From an uncultured Porphyromonadaceae bacterium (lineage in GTDB: Bacteria > Bacteroidota > Bacteroidia > Bacteroidales > Muribaculaceae): a stretch of 64,000 nucleotides of DNA. Made by a program: the position numbers and the translations under genes. Positions within the stretch are counted from its first letter, which is position 1. Each line of letters opens with the position of its first letter. Shown here piece after piece: positions 8,393 through 16,463 of this stretch. The stretch covers positions 5,924-69,923 of the forward strand of contig URQP01000002.1 of assembly GCA_900550025.1 (NCBI GenBank), in the 5' to 3' direction. Below the pieces are notes generated by a model, which worked only from the letters and a program-made list of their open reading frames with translations, ran no database searches and was not told the DNA's origin.

Positions 8393-9085
8393 TTATAAAA
8401 TATTTTTCTTAGGCGTAGTAGCTTGGAACTTCTTCAAATATTTAGGAGTGGAATAAGCTACGTCGATGAAATCTTTCTCGCGGAATGCTTTCTCCGACAA
8501 TGCTATCATATCCACAGCGTTAAGCTGCACACCATATATGAATTCCGCATTAGGATGCTTTATCACCTCGCGCACTTTGTCTGCGCCGTTACCCATAAAC
8601 AGCATCTTATGCTTTTCGAGCAAATCGTGGAACGAATCGCCGTCGATTATCATCGGCTGCGGAGACAAAATCTCATTCAAAGCCAAATCATATACTCCGG
8701 TAAACACTTCCATACGGCGCGCGTCAATCATCGGAACGAACAACTCATCCTCGCCGACAAACCGTGAAAACATAACGGCAACACTCAGTATCTTCAACGT
8801 ATCCACGCCTATCAGCGGCAAGCCCAGACCGAAACAAAGACCTTTCGCTTCAGAAAGCCCTATTCGCAGACCGGTGTATGAACCGGGTCCTATGCTGACG
8901 GCTACCGCGTCAAGCTTTATTTCGCACTGCTTGGCATAGTCCAACGCGTCTTTCACATACCCGCCAAGCACAGCCGCATGGTTACGCCCTTTATAGTCGG
9001 CATTGCTGAATTTCATCTCGCCATCCTGTGAAAGGCATACGGAACATACGTCGGTAGCTGTCTCTATATTTAATATCGCCGCCAT
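8393..9085 (-). CDS. tsaB: tRNA t6A biosynthesis protein TsaB
   Basis: TsaB partners TsaD and TsaE in making threonylcarbamoyl-adenosine at position 37 of ANN-decoding tRNAs. The 230-residue protein has the actin/Hsp70-like opening ILNIETATDVCSVCL, then GRNHAAVLGGYV and the strongly conserved SIGPGSYTGLRIGLSEAKGL. It is the inactive paralogue of TsaD, as usual. The frame stays open 23 codons further upstream, but the ATG at 9085 directly precedes the conserved strand and lies 27 nt downstream of a -7 box, so I chose it. Confidence 0.94.
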   Translation of the reverse strand: MAAILNIETATDVCSVCLSQDGEMKFSNADYKGRNHAAVLGGYVKDALDYAKQCEIKLDAVAVSIGPGSYTGLRIGLSEAKGLCFGLGLPLIGVDTLKILSVAVMFSRFVGEDELFVPMIDARRMEVFTGVYDLALNEILSPQPMIIDGDSFHDLLEKHKMLFMGNGADKVREVIKHPNAEFIYGVQLNAVDMIALSEKAFREKDFIDVAYSTPKYLKKFQATTPKKNIL

Positions 9086-9112
9086 AGTCAAAACAAATCT
9101 GATTATTGCGTG

Positions 9113-9120
9113 CAAAATTA
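9113..9120 (-). promoter_or_regulatory. -7 box for tsaB
   Basis: The minus strand reads TAATTTTG, matching TAnnTTTG, and its lower end is 27 nt upstream of the chosen tsaB ATG. No clear -33 TTTG is seen at 19-21 nt. It would lie inside the coding region if the longer tsaB start were used, which supports the shorter start. Confidence 0.4.
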
Positions 9121-9151
9121 CAAAAATCTCCGCATTAACGCCCAATACCCT

Positions 9152-9177
9152 CAAGTTTGTTTACCAAGTTTGTTTAC
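9152..9177. repeat. 13-bp tandem direct repeat
   Basis: CAAGTTTGTTTAC occurs twice with no spacer (9152-9164 and 9165-9177), in the 191-nt gap between the divergent tsaB and LysE-type genes. It resembles half of the CAAACAAGTTTG core found 50 nt away. Confidence 0.75.
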
Positions 9178-9214
9178 CAACCCGAATGCGGATGTCCCTC
9201 ATGAAATGTCTCAA

Positions 9215-9268
9215 CAGAACAATTCCAAACAAGTTTGATTGTTCTGCTCTCGATTTTCACTATCTTTG
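9215..9268 (+). promoter_or_regulatory. promoter with palindromic upstream repeat for the LysE-type gene
   Basis: The -7 box TATCTTTG (9261-9268) ends 8 nt before the ATG, so the transcript leader would be only a few bases. Upstream, CAGAACAAT (9215-9223) and ATTGTTCTG (9238-9246) form a perfect 9-bp inverted repeat around a CAAACAAGTTTG core. The whole unit is the reverse complement of 59565-59618 at 48 of 54 positions. Confidence 0.65.
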
Positions 9269-9276
9269 CGCCAAAT

Positions 9277-9918
9277 ATGAACACACTGCTCACCATAATC
9301 CATGGCCTTGCAATCGGCATCTTGGTTTCGGCTCCTATGGGGCCGATAGGCATGCTGTGCATACAGCGCACCCTTAATAAAGGGAGAAGGTCAGGACTAT
9401 ATACAGGCATAGGGGCAGCCTTGTCGGATTTCATATATGCCCTTCTGGCAGGGCTCGGAATGTCGATAATCATCGACTTTGTGGAAGATAATGAAGCGCA
9501 ATTGCAGCTCGTCGGCAGCATCGTGCTTTTAGGATTCGGCATCTACATAGCGAGAAAAAACCCGGCAAAAGTGCTGAAAGCGCGGAGGAGAAGCAAGCAG
9601 AAGAAAGATTCGATGCAGGATATGCTGACAGGCTTCCTGTTCACATTCTCCAACCCGCTCATCCTGTTCCTCATAATCGGATTATACGCGCGGTTCAATT
9701 TCCCGGCCGCCGATTTCACGTGGGCCGACTATCTCTGCGGATTTCTCTCAATCATAATCGGAGCATTGGCTTGGTGGTTCACAATCACATATTTCGTCAA
9801 CAAAGTGAGAGGCCATTTCAACGTGAGAAGCATGTGGCTCATCAACATAATCATAGGCAGCCTTATCTGCCTTATGTCGGTAATAGGGTTTATAATGTCG
9901 TTAATGGATTTGCTATGA
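9277..9918 (+). CDS. LysE/RhtB-family exporter
   Basis: A 213-residue inner-membrane transporter of the LysE superfamily, which exports amino acids or related small solutes; the substrate here is unknown. About six hydrophobic helices are visible, with the family signature APMGPIGMLCIQRTL at the end of helix 1 and a conserved SNPLILFLIIG segment near residue 130. A basic cytoplasmic loop (KARRRSKQKK) separates the halves. The frame is open 14 codons further upstream, but the ATG at 9277 starts the first helix and the promoter -7 box lies inside the extension. The stop overlaps the next gene's ATG (ATGA), so the two are translationally coupled. Confidence 0.9.
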   Translation: MNTLLTIIHGLAIGILVSAPMGPIGMLCIQRTLNKGRRSGLYTGIGAALSDFIYALLAGLGMSIIIDFVEDNEAQLQLVGSIVLLGFGIYIARKNPAKVLKARRRSKQKKDSMQDMLTGFLFTFSNPLILFLIIGLYARFNFPAADFTWADYLCGFLSIIIGALAWWFTITYFVNKVRGHFNVRSMWLINIIIGSLICLMSVIGFIMSLMDLL

Positions 9919-10568
9919 AAACTAAACGGATAAGCATCCCGCTCATAGAAAAACTTGACAATATGGGCATTGCTGAAGTGGGAGAAACGCTTTATACAGA
10001 AGCTCCGAAATTCGCCATCAACAGCGTGAACTGGAAAGAGCAATACCCCTACCACCCCATAACGGCATTTGCAGCCGCCCACAGCCGGGAATATATTTAT
10101 GTGGATTTCTTCACACGCTGCAACTACCTGCGCGCCGTGAACTACAAGAACAATTCGCCGGTAAGTCAGGACAGTTGCGTGGAATTTTTCCTGCAAGTGC
10201 CGGGAAGCGACGAATATTGGAACTTTGAATTCAACTGCATAGGCACTGTCAATGCCTCGCACCGCAAAGCGCGTAACAATCCCCACCGGCTGACCGACGA
10301 TGAAATATCCTTGATAAAACGCTACGCCTCGTGTGGCACCAGTCCGTTCCAAGAATTGGAAGGGCTGTTCAACTGGTCGCTCACAATCGGTATCCCTTTC
10401 AGCCTTATCGGAATAGAGAATCCTGAATTTCCAGTCGAGATAAAAGGCAACTTCTACAAATGCGCCTCGGCAACGAGCATGCCCCACTATCTTAGCTGGG
10501 CACCGATAAAAACCGAGAAGCCCGACTTCCACCGCCCGGAATTCTTCGGAAAAATCGTGCTGGAATAA
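9915..10568 (+). CDS. CBM9-like carbohydrate-binding-family protein
   Basis: A 217-residue protein of the family-9-like carbohydrate-binding domain type (CBM9_2), common as stand-alone proteins in Bacteroidales. Visible marks are YIYVDFFTRCNYLRAVN, the DSCVEFFLQVPG strand and the WNFEFNCIGTV segment typical of this beta-sandwich. No signal peptide is present, so a cytoplasmic location is likely, and sugar binding is inferred from family only. Its ATG overlaps the exporter stop codon (9915-9918). The start is set by this overlap, even though another frame through the exporter also stays open. The gene is followed by the MITE-like element. Confidence 0.85.
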   Translation: MKTKRISIPLIEKLDNMGIAEVGETLYTEAPKFAINSVNWKEQYPYHPITAFAAAHSREYIYVDFFTRCNYLRAVNYKNNSPVSQDSCVEFFLQVPGSDEYWNFEFNCIGTVNASHRKARNNPHRLTDDEISLIKRYASCGTSPFQELEGLFNWSLTIGIPFSLIGIENPEFPVEIKGNFYKCASATSMPHYLSWAPIKTEKPDFHRPEFFGKIVLE

Positions 10569-10596
10569 TAGTTTAGAGTGGAAATAAGCCCTACAA

Positions 10597-10889
10597 ATTA
10601 TTGGTGTCCTCCAAAAAATCAGGGGGATAGTTGCATTGTGTTCATTCAAATAGGCTTAATATGCCTCTGCGTGAAGCGGGCTTGACTTTGGGGATAATAG
10701 AGCCTCGTGGAGGTTGCGTTTGTGGCACAGTCGCTTCAAGCTCGACCTCCACGAGGCCGATGCTTTTGATGCGTTACCCACGGCCAAGGCCGTGGGTAAC
10801 GCATCAAAAGCCCCCACGGGGCTGGCATTGCCGGTAAATTGCAACATATTTATGCCTACCCAAACCATATTTTAGCGGACACCAATAAT
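10597..10889. mobile_element. MITE-like element with 13-bp terminal inverted repeats
   Basis: Perfect ends ATTATTGGTGTCC (10597-10609) and GGACACCAATAAT (10877-10889) bound 293 bp. Similarity of the ends continues imperfectly inward for some 50 bp. Inside lie two strong palindromes: arms 10763-10785/10788-10810 (23 bp, perfect) and 10702-10714/10745-10757 (13 bp, perfect). No transposase frame is present; the short open frames are palindrome by-products. The parent transposon family cannot be named from this copy. The unit fills almost all of the 384-nt gap between the CBM9-like gene and the next gene. Confidence 0.75.
10763..10810. repeat. 23-bp perfect palindrome inside the MITE-like element
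   Basis: The left arm begins CTTTTGATGCGTTACCCACG and the right arm is its exact complement, separated by two bases (AA, 10786-10787). It would form a cruciform or a very stable RNA hairpin on either strand. Confidence 0.85.
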
Positions 10890-10892
10890 AAA

Positions 10893-10936
10893 TAAAAAAA
10901 GCCTGTGACTCAACAAAATCACAGGCTTTCTTTTTT
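10893..10936. terminator. bidirectional terminator
   Basis: Arms AAAGCCTGTGA (10898-10908) and TCACAGGCTTT (10919-10929) are perfect, with an A run on the left and CTTTTTT on the right. It sits between the convergent CBM9-like gene and the T9SS-type gene and can stop transcription both ways. Confidence 0.85.
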
Positions 10937-10952
10937 ATATTCCCCTGAAAGG

Positions 10953-11660
10953 TCAGCGTACTGCTACCTTTACGGATTTGCCGGCCGCGCGGACAATATA
11001 GAGACCGCTTGCCAAATCAATCTGCGAACCGTCGCCTACGGTCTGCGCCTTCACCAGACGGCCGTCGACAGAATAGACCTCGGCAACGCCGCTGAATCCG
11101 TCAACCTTGACAGCACCTGCCACGCCATATACGCTGACAGCATCGCCGTCCAAGCCTGCAACTCCGCCATTCTCACGCTCTTTGCCACTGAACGAAACTG
11201 TAATTGGCATTTCTGTGTCCTTTGAAGGATAAGCCGGATACCAAATCACATCAATCTTCAAATCCAACGTCTCGCCTTCAAAAGGTATCTTCGTAGATAT
11301 ATTCACATCGGCCCAAATATACCCTTCAGCAAGCGATAAATCCTCGACAGAACCAGTAACATCTATTTTGCCGTCTCCGTTATCATCGGTGAAAGTCACA
11401 TTCGGGACAACAATGTCGCCCAACGGTAGCGGTATAATATCAAGTTTGAAATCGGCAAGCACCAATTCATAGACATTGCTTTTGTCCTGCTCCGTTAGAG
11501 AGATTGACACAGGCATTCCGCTTGTAATTGGAGTTTCTTCCATCGCAATGTCCACTGTACCGTCGAACCATCTTACATCGCCTTTCGCTTTCATCGGACC
11601 TTGCGCCGACACGGCGAACACGCTCAAAGCACATAATAATAAAGTGTAAAATTTCTTCAT
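10953..11660 (-). CDS. secreted calycin-like protein with T9SS-type C-terminal domain
   Basis: A 235-residue exported protein. The signal peptide (about 1-20) ends VFAVSAQ. The central 130 residues are beta-rich with NVTFTDDNGDGKIDVTGSV and fit a calycin-like barrel domain seen in Bacteroidales surface proteins; the assignment is tentative. The last about 65 residues have the type IX secretion sorting pattern: VYSVDGRLVKAQ, then LASGLYIVRA and a final KSVKVAVR. The ATG at 11660 is preferred over an in-frame TTG two codons upstream. A TATCTTTG box lies 44 nt upstream. It is probably monocistronic, with a terminator downstream. Confidence 0.82.
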   Translation of the reverse strand: MKKFYTLLLCALSVFAVSAQGPMKAKGDVRWFDGTVDIAMEETPITSGMPVSISLTEQDKSNVYELVLADFKLDIIPLPLGDIVVPNVTFTDDNGDGKIDVTGSVEDLSLAEGYIWADVNISTKIPFEGETLDLKIDVIWYPAYPSKDTEMPITVSFSGKERENGGVAGLDGDAVSVYGVAGAVKVDGFSGVAEVYSVDGRLVKAQTVGDGSQIDLASGLYIVRAAGKSVKVAVR

Positions 11661-11703
11661 ACTCAATCTATTTTAAATTAATTCTATTATTCCAAAATCG
11701 GGG

Positions 11704-11711
11704 CAAAGATA
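11704..11711 (-). promoter_or_regulatory. -7 box for the calycin-like gene
   Basis: The minus strand reads TATCTTTG, 44 nt upstream of the ATG at 11660 and inside the 75-nt gap after the Wzx-like gene. A -33 TTTG is not evident. Confidence 0.5.
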
Positions 11712-11735
11712 CTGCAAGATATAATAACGTTCAGC

Positions 11736-13166
11736 TTACTTAACAATCTTTATGATTCGCCACAGACATAAGAATGCCAATAACGCGGAGCAAGCAATCG
11801 CGGCAACCATTAGCCCGGCATCGACTAAAAGCACCACGGCCACAGAAGCAACAAAGGCAGCGGCAGTCAACGCCGTAGCCGACAACGATATAGAAAAACG
11901 GTATTTCCGGAAATACACAATCCCTACGATTATGCAATAAAGGAAATACCACACTATATTGGAAACGCCCAATCCTGTCAGCCCCCAATAATGATAAAAT
12001 AGCACATTAAGAATGAAGCCGAATACCGCACTGGCCGTCTCCATCGTCAAATACGTTCTTCCGTCGCCTTTGGCAAGCACCACAAACGCCATGCACCACG
12101 AATATGCCCGGAAGAAAGTGCCCACGACAGCCCAAGAGATATAATGCACAATCACATTGAACTCTCCCGAATAGAGAACCGACGCCATAAACTCCCTCAG
12201 CAGCACGAACAAGGCTACAATCGGCATCAATACCAACACCGATATGTTGATTTCTTGCGACACGAACACACGCATACGCATACGGCTGCCGTGGACGCGT
12301 GCCAACCGGGGATAATATTCCATACCTATCGCCGTGAATATCAACCCCACGTATTTATTGACCAACGTGTATCCCGCCTGAAAGAACCCGACCTCAGCCG
12401 TACCGGCAGTGCGGTTGAGATAGACGGAGAACGCGTAGGAGAACAACGTCGTGATGAATCCGCTTAACGTGAGGAAGATGCCCAGCTTCACAAATTCTTT
12501 TCCTTCCGTGAAAGCCTCTTTAGCCGAGAGCCTTACACGTTCATAATCCTTATGGCGGAAAATCCACGTGAAAAGCAGCAGCATAGCCTGATATACGACA
12601 ATCGATGTGACAATGCTGTCAATCCCCCAGAAATAGAACAACGGGATGGAGACAACAAGTCCTGCCGCGACACCCCACACAGAAGCGTAGGCAAGGCGGC
12701 GCAACGACGAGACTCCCTGCAAAATAGTCTGCTCGCCGTTTACCAGACCGTAGAACATCAGTACGCAAGAAAGCAATATGAAATCCCACGTTCTGGAATA
12801 CGAACCGAATGTGAAATCGCTCAACAGAGGGGCAATTGCAATCATCACCGCCGCGCCGAATATGCTTACGAACCACGACCACCGCTTTATGACGGCAATC
12901 ACCCTGCCCAAGCGCAACACGTCGCGCGACTCGGCGGCAACAGCCACATCGCGCACGGCACTGTTGCGGATGCCCAGCGACGTAATCGAGGAGACCATCT
13001 CGGCGGCATTGTTGAAGAGCGAGAACAAACCGATTCCGGCAGGACCAATCCACACGGCCACGAGTTTGGTTCGGACGATTGCACACAGAATGTTGGCGAC
13101 CTGCACGCCGCCAAACAGGCCCATCGCCTTCACGATGGTGCGCGATATGCCACCTCCCCGCTTCAC
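11736..13166 (-). CDS. Wzx-like polysaccharide/O-unit flippase
   Basis: A 476-residue integral membrane protein with about 12-14 hydrophobic helices, of the polysaccharide-transport MATE-like superfamily. The N-terminus (KAMGLFGGVQVANILCAIVR, then AVWIGPAGIGLFSLFNNAAE) is typical of WzxE/O-antigen translocases, which flip lipid-linked sugar units to the periplasmic face. The start is GTG at 13166, 1 nt after the FemAB-like gene's stop. No glycosyltransferase cluster lies nearby; instead it ends an envelope operon with an EnvC-like protein, so the substrate is unknown. Confidence 0.88.
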   Translation of the reverse strand: MKRGGGISRTIVKAMGLFGGVQVANILCAIVRTKLVAVWIGPAGIGLFSLFNNAAEMVSSITSLGIRNSAVRDVAVAAESRDVLRLGRVIAVIKRWSWFVSIFGAAVMIAIAPLLSDFTFGSYSRTWDFILLSCVLMFYGLVNGEQTILQGVSSLRRLAYASVWGVAAGLVVSIPLFYFWGIDSIVTSIVVYQAMLLLFTWIFRHKDYERVRLSAKEAFTEGKEFVKLGIFLTLSGFITTLFSYAFSVYLNRTAGTAEVGFFQAGYTLVNKYVGLIFTAIGMEYYPRLARVHGSRMRMRVFVSQEINISVLVLMPIVALFVLLREFMASVLYSGEFNVIVHYISWAVVGTFFRAYSWCMAFVVLAKGDGRTYLTMETASAVFGFILNVLFYHYWGLTGLGVSNIVWYFLYCIIVGIVYFRKYRFSISLSATALTAAAFVASVAVVLLVDAGLMVAAIACSALLAFLCLWRIIKIVK

Positions 13167-13167
13167 G

Positions 13168-14106
13168 TCAGATAATCATTTCATAAATATTATAGGCCAC
13201 TCCCCGGGCTCCCAACCCTGTCTTCGTCTCTATAAGATTAGCATTAAGATACAATCCGTCATTTTCATTCGACGTGCCGAAATCGAAACAGGATTTTCCT
13301 TTGTATTCCTCTGTAATCAGATGATAGAATAAATAATTCATCGCGCCTATAGCAAATCCTGTCTCATCAGCCGACGAATATTGCGCATGCACCCAGTCAC
13401 CATCCTCATACATCACCGCACCGGCAACCATACGGCCGTCCAACGACGCGGAATAAAGCCTTATGTTTTCCGGGAAATGACTGTGCAACAACTCTATTTC
13501 CGGCAACGAATGCACCGGCTTCGCGCCATAGCGGTTATCAAGATTTGCCGTGATTATCCGCCAAAAAGCCGGATAATCCTCAGAAGGTTCGATTATCACG
13601 CCATTTTGCAATGCTTTTGCCACATTGCGCTTCGTGCGCCTGTCGAAAGGAATATCCTTGCCCGACATTACAGTTGACGACATATTAGTGACCAAAATGC
13701 GGGCATTATGACGGAACAGGGCATACAAATCCTCCTCGGCAGGATATTTATGGTATATATGCGGAATTGCCTTATAAACAAGGCGCTTTATGCCACAATC
13801 ACGGAGAAACTCCATCATCGCACCGAAAACATCAAGCATCGTGTTGGCATTGAAATGCTTAAGCGGCATGAGCCATCCTCCGAAAGTAAGGCCTTGGTGC
13901 GAATAGAGTGTGTCGCCCGACAAATTGGCCGGGAGCAGAGCCAGCAGCCTGCCGCCGTCAAAAGCCATCAGCGAGAAGTCGCTGAAACGGTCGGAATGGT
14001 AGTCCATGTAATCACGGTAATGCAGGAATGTGGCATTTTTCGACAAAGCTACAAAACCGTCCCATAAAGGCTTGTCCGCCGGAGCATATCGTCTGATAGT
14101 AATCAT
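13168..14106 (-). CDS. FemAB/GNAT-fold acyltransferase-like protein
   Basis: A 312-residue protein with the double-GNAT arrangement of FemAB or BioF2-like acetyltransferases. Visible are SHQGLTFGGWLMPLKH, the DRRTKRNVAKALQNGV segment, and the C-terminal acetyltransferase-like half (VAGAVMYEDGDWVHAQYSS, then CFDFGTSNEN). Related proteins attach amino acids to peptidoglycan precursors or modify surface polysaccharides; here the substrate is unknown. The neighbouring Wzx-like gene begins 1 nt later, so a role on a lipid-linked precursor is plausible. ATG at 14106 is preferred over the adjacent in-frame GTG. Confidence 0.8.
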   Translation of the reverse strand: MITIRRYAPADKPLWDGFVALSKNATFLHYRDYMDYHSDRFSDFSLMAFDGGRLLALLPANLSGDTLYSHQGLTFGGWLMPLKHFNANTMLDVFGAMMEFLRDCGIKRLVYKAIPHIYHKYPAEEDLYALFRHNARILVTNMSSTVMSGKDIPFDRRTKRNVAKALQNGVIIEPSEDYPAFWRIITANLDNRYGAKPVHSLPEIELLHSHFPENIRLYSASLDGRMVAGAVMYEDGDWVHAQYSSADETGFAIGAMNYLFYHLITEEYKGKSCFDFGTSNENDGLYLNANLIETKTGLGARGVAYNIYEMII

Positions 14107-14113
14107 CACAACC

Positions 14114-15607
14114 TTATTTTTTCTTCAACCATTGTTCAGGATTAAGTTTCTCGCGCTCCTTACGTATCTCGAAATGCAACAGGGCGCGGTTCTCGTCGTC
14201 GATGTCGGTAAACACTTTGCCGAGCGTCTGTCCCGCCTCCACCTTGTCGCCGGTCTTTACGCTTATGTCGGCAAGCCCGGCATATATGGTCAGATAATTT
14301 CCGTGCCGGAGCATGATAATGTTATTATAGCCCGGCTGGCGGAATATCGCAGACACTTTCCCGGAGAACACGGCACGCGCCTCCGCCCCTTGGGCTGCCT
14401 CAATGTCGACTCCCGGATTGTCGGTCTCCACATAGCGCAATTCCGGATGTTTCTGCCGTCCGAAACCGCGGATTATGCGGCATTCGCCGGTCACAGGATA
14501 AGGCAACTTGCCCTTATTGCCCGCGAAGCTGCCGGAAAGCTTGAATTCCTCGTTATCCATCGTGTAACGCTCTTTCTTCTTCTCTTCTTCACGCTTCCTT
14601 GCCTCCTCGCGCTCCTTGGCAATCTTCTCCTCCTGCTCGCGCAATTCTTTCTGACGCTTCTCTATATCCTTTTGCCGCTTCTTCAATTCCTCCTTGCGCT
14701 TTTTCTCGGCCTGCTTCTGCTCCTCTTTGCGCAATTTCTCCAATTCCTTAGCCTGCTCTTCCTGCTCCTTGCGTATGCGTTCTTCCTCGGCCTTGCGCGC
14801 CTCTTCCGCCTTACGCGCTTTCTCGGCTTCCTCAGCCTTGCGCTTCTCGGCCTCGGCTCTCGCACGCTCGGCCGCTATGCGCTCCTGCTCGGCGATAAGG
14901 CGTTCCAGTTGCTCGTCCAGCGCGCGCGCTTCCGCCTCTTTCTCACGCAACACTTGCTGCAACTCCGCACCTTCCTCCTTCAGCGAAGCCACTATGCGGG
15001 ACTGCTCCATACGTTTCTTCTCAAGGCTCAGCCTTGTGGCGTTTATAGTGTCGGCGGCCTTCCGCTTTTCATCCTGCAACGCTTCCAACTGACGTTTCTC
15101 CTCCTCCAAGCGGGCAACCACCTTGCGTATTTCCTCCGTCTGATGTTCACGCCAGCGGGAAAACTCCTTCAGATAACGCATACGCCTGTATGCCTGATGG
15201 AATGATTCGGAAGAGAAAAGAAACATCAGGCTATTGCCGGAAGAACGATGGCTACGCATCTTTTTTATCGCCGTAAGGTAATTGTCGCGCAACTTGGCAA
15301 GCAAAGAATCGTTACGGGCAATTTCCCGGTTAACCACTGTGATTTTAATATTAATCTCGGCAATCTGCTTGTTCAACGAAGCAATGTCTTCCTGATAGCC
15401 CTTTATGTCGGCCGCGATACGGTCGAGCGCGCGCAACGAGCGGCGCGTGTTCGATTTATTTTGGTCAAGTTTTTTAGACGTTTCTGATATTTCCTTTTGC
15501 ATCGACTGCTTCTGCCGTTCAATGTCTTTTACAGAAGGAGTCTGAGCCAAAGAACAGAAGAAAGCCCCTATCAAAAAACAACATATAACTTTTTTCATCT
15601 TCCGCAT
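14114..15607 (-). CDS. EnvC-like murein hydrolase activator with degenerate LytM domain
   Basis: A 497-residue periplasmic protein. A signal peptide (about 1-22, ending SLAQ) is followed by a very long Lys/Glu/Arg-rich coiled coil (about 25-345) and a C-terminal LytM/M23-type domain (about 365-497). The zinc-site motifs are broken: NPGVDIEA has N where active enzymes have H, YAGL has G for H in the YxHL motif, and ALLHFEI has lost the first H of HxH. It is therefore probably not an endopeptidase but, like E. coli EnvC, an activator of cell-wall amidases at division. It lies 4 nt downstream of the DUF4292 lipoprotein gene. Confidence 0.88.
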   Translation of the reverse strand: MRKMKKVICCFLIGAFFCSLAQTPSVKDIERQKQSMQKEISETSKKLDQNKSNTRRSLRALDRIAADIKGYQEDIASLNKQIAEINIKITVVNREIARNDSLLAKLRDNYLTAIKKMRSHRSSGNSLMFLFSSESFHQAYRRMRYLKEFSRWREHQTEEIRKVVARLEEEKRQLEALQDEKRKAADTINATRLSLEKKRMEQSRIVASLKEEGAELQQVLREKEAEARALDEQLERLIAEQERIAAERARAEAEKRKAEEAEKARKAEEARKAEEERIRKEQEEQAKELEKLRKEEQKQAEKKRKEELKKRQKDIEKRQKELREQEEKIAKEREEARKREEEKKKERYTMDNEEFKLSGSFAGNKGKLPYPVTGECRIIRGFGRQKHPELRYVETDNPGVDIEAAQGAEARAVFSGKVSAIFRQPGYNNIIMLRHGNYLTIYAGLADISVKTGDKVEAGQTLGKVFTDIDDENRALLHFEIRKEREKLNPEQWLKKK

Positions 15608-15611
15608 AATA

Positions 15612-16463
15612 CTATTGCTGTGAAATCAATTTCATTATGTCGCTGAAAGCATACCGCCGCGCGCCGGAAGGCACCGTGACAGAATCCGAAACGCCATTAT
15701 CCCATTTCACAGACTTATAATTCAACTCAAAAAAAGCATTGGCTCCGGCCAACGGTATATCCGACTTAACGGAAGTCGCAATCCTGCCATTTTCCGTAAC
15801 CTTGAATCCGCTGAAATTCACAGAATAAGCCGCGCCGTTACTTTTTAGCGACATATTGAAATGCCTTATATTATATCCGTCCATATCAAAGCCGTACTCC
15901 ATCACTTCCGGCTGCCGCTTCGGCAATATGGAATATCCGCCATCCTCATCGGGCACGGCTTCAAAATCATCGCGGTTTTCTTCGCAAAGCGCCCCGCCGC
16001 CTATCAGGAACGGATAAGAGAGCAACAGGCTCTGCAAAGCTGGCACATCAAGATAGTCGCCCAATACGTTACCGACATATTCTTTCATATACGCCTTGTG
16101 ATACTTATCGACGACAGTCACGGTATCGCCCTCAAAATAAATCTTGCCCATCTCGATTCCAAGAATAGGGCGGATGGAGATAGAAACAGACTTGTCCTTG
16201 ATCATACGCACAACCACGGCACTTTTCAAGCTGCTTCCCATCCCTACTGTCATATTTCCAGAAATAATAACATCAGTCCACTCAGGACTGCCTGCTATAA
16301 TCTCACTAATATCCGGAATATCAGATTTTTCTGAAACAGCGCTTGTCTCCTCCGATTCTTCATAGAAATCATCCATAGATACCGCTTTGTTAGAGCGGCA
16401 AGAGACCATGACAGAAACCAATCCGGCAAACAGCAATAATCTGACAACAGAAATCCTACTCAT
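15612..16463 (-). CDS. DUF4292 lipoprotein
   Basis: A 283-residue lipoprotein of the DUF4292 family, a LolA/LolB-like beta fold restricted to Bacteroidota. The lipobox is VMVSC with the acylated cysteine near residue 22, followed by an acidic linker. The family's function is unknown. The ATG at 16463 overlaps the TPR gene's end (TATGAGTAG arrangement), which supports coupled translation; a second in-frame ATG lies seven codons upstream at 16484. The order dut, TPR protein, DUF4292, EnvC-like protein is, from memory, a recurrent Bacteroidota arrangement. Confidence 0.86.
   Translation of the reverse strand: MSRISVVRLLLFAGLVSVMVSCRSNKAVSMDDFYEESEETSAVSEKSDIPDISEIIAGSPEWTDVIISGNMTVGMGSSLKSAVVVRMIKDKSVSISIRPILGIEMGKIYFEGDTVTVVDKYHKAYMKEYVGNVLGDYLDVPALQSLLLSYPFLIGGGALCEENRDDFEAVPDEDGGYSILPKRQPEVMEYGFDMDGYNIRHFNMSLKSNGAAYSVNFSGFKVTENGRIATSVKSDIPLAGANAFFELNYKSVKWDNGVSDSVTVPSGARRYAFSDIMKLISQQ

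Noticed and set aside
9086-9154. Upstream extension of tsaB by 23 codons
   Set aside because: The extension covers the -7 box and is not conserved-looking; the family starts at the shorter ATG.
10631-10868. Short open frames on both strands
   Set aside because: They lie inside the palindromic MITE-like element and are explained by its symmetry.
14030-15205. Long open frame of 391 codons on the plus strand, leucine-rich
   Set aside because: It lies opposite the Lys/Glu-rich coiled coil of the EnvC-like gene, whose codon bias leaves the reverse frame open; no motif or start context supports it.
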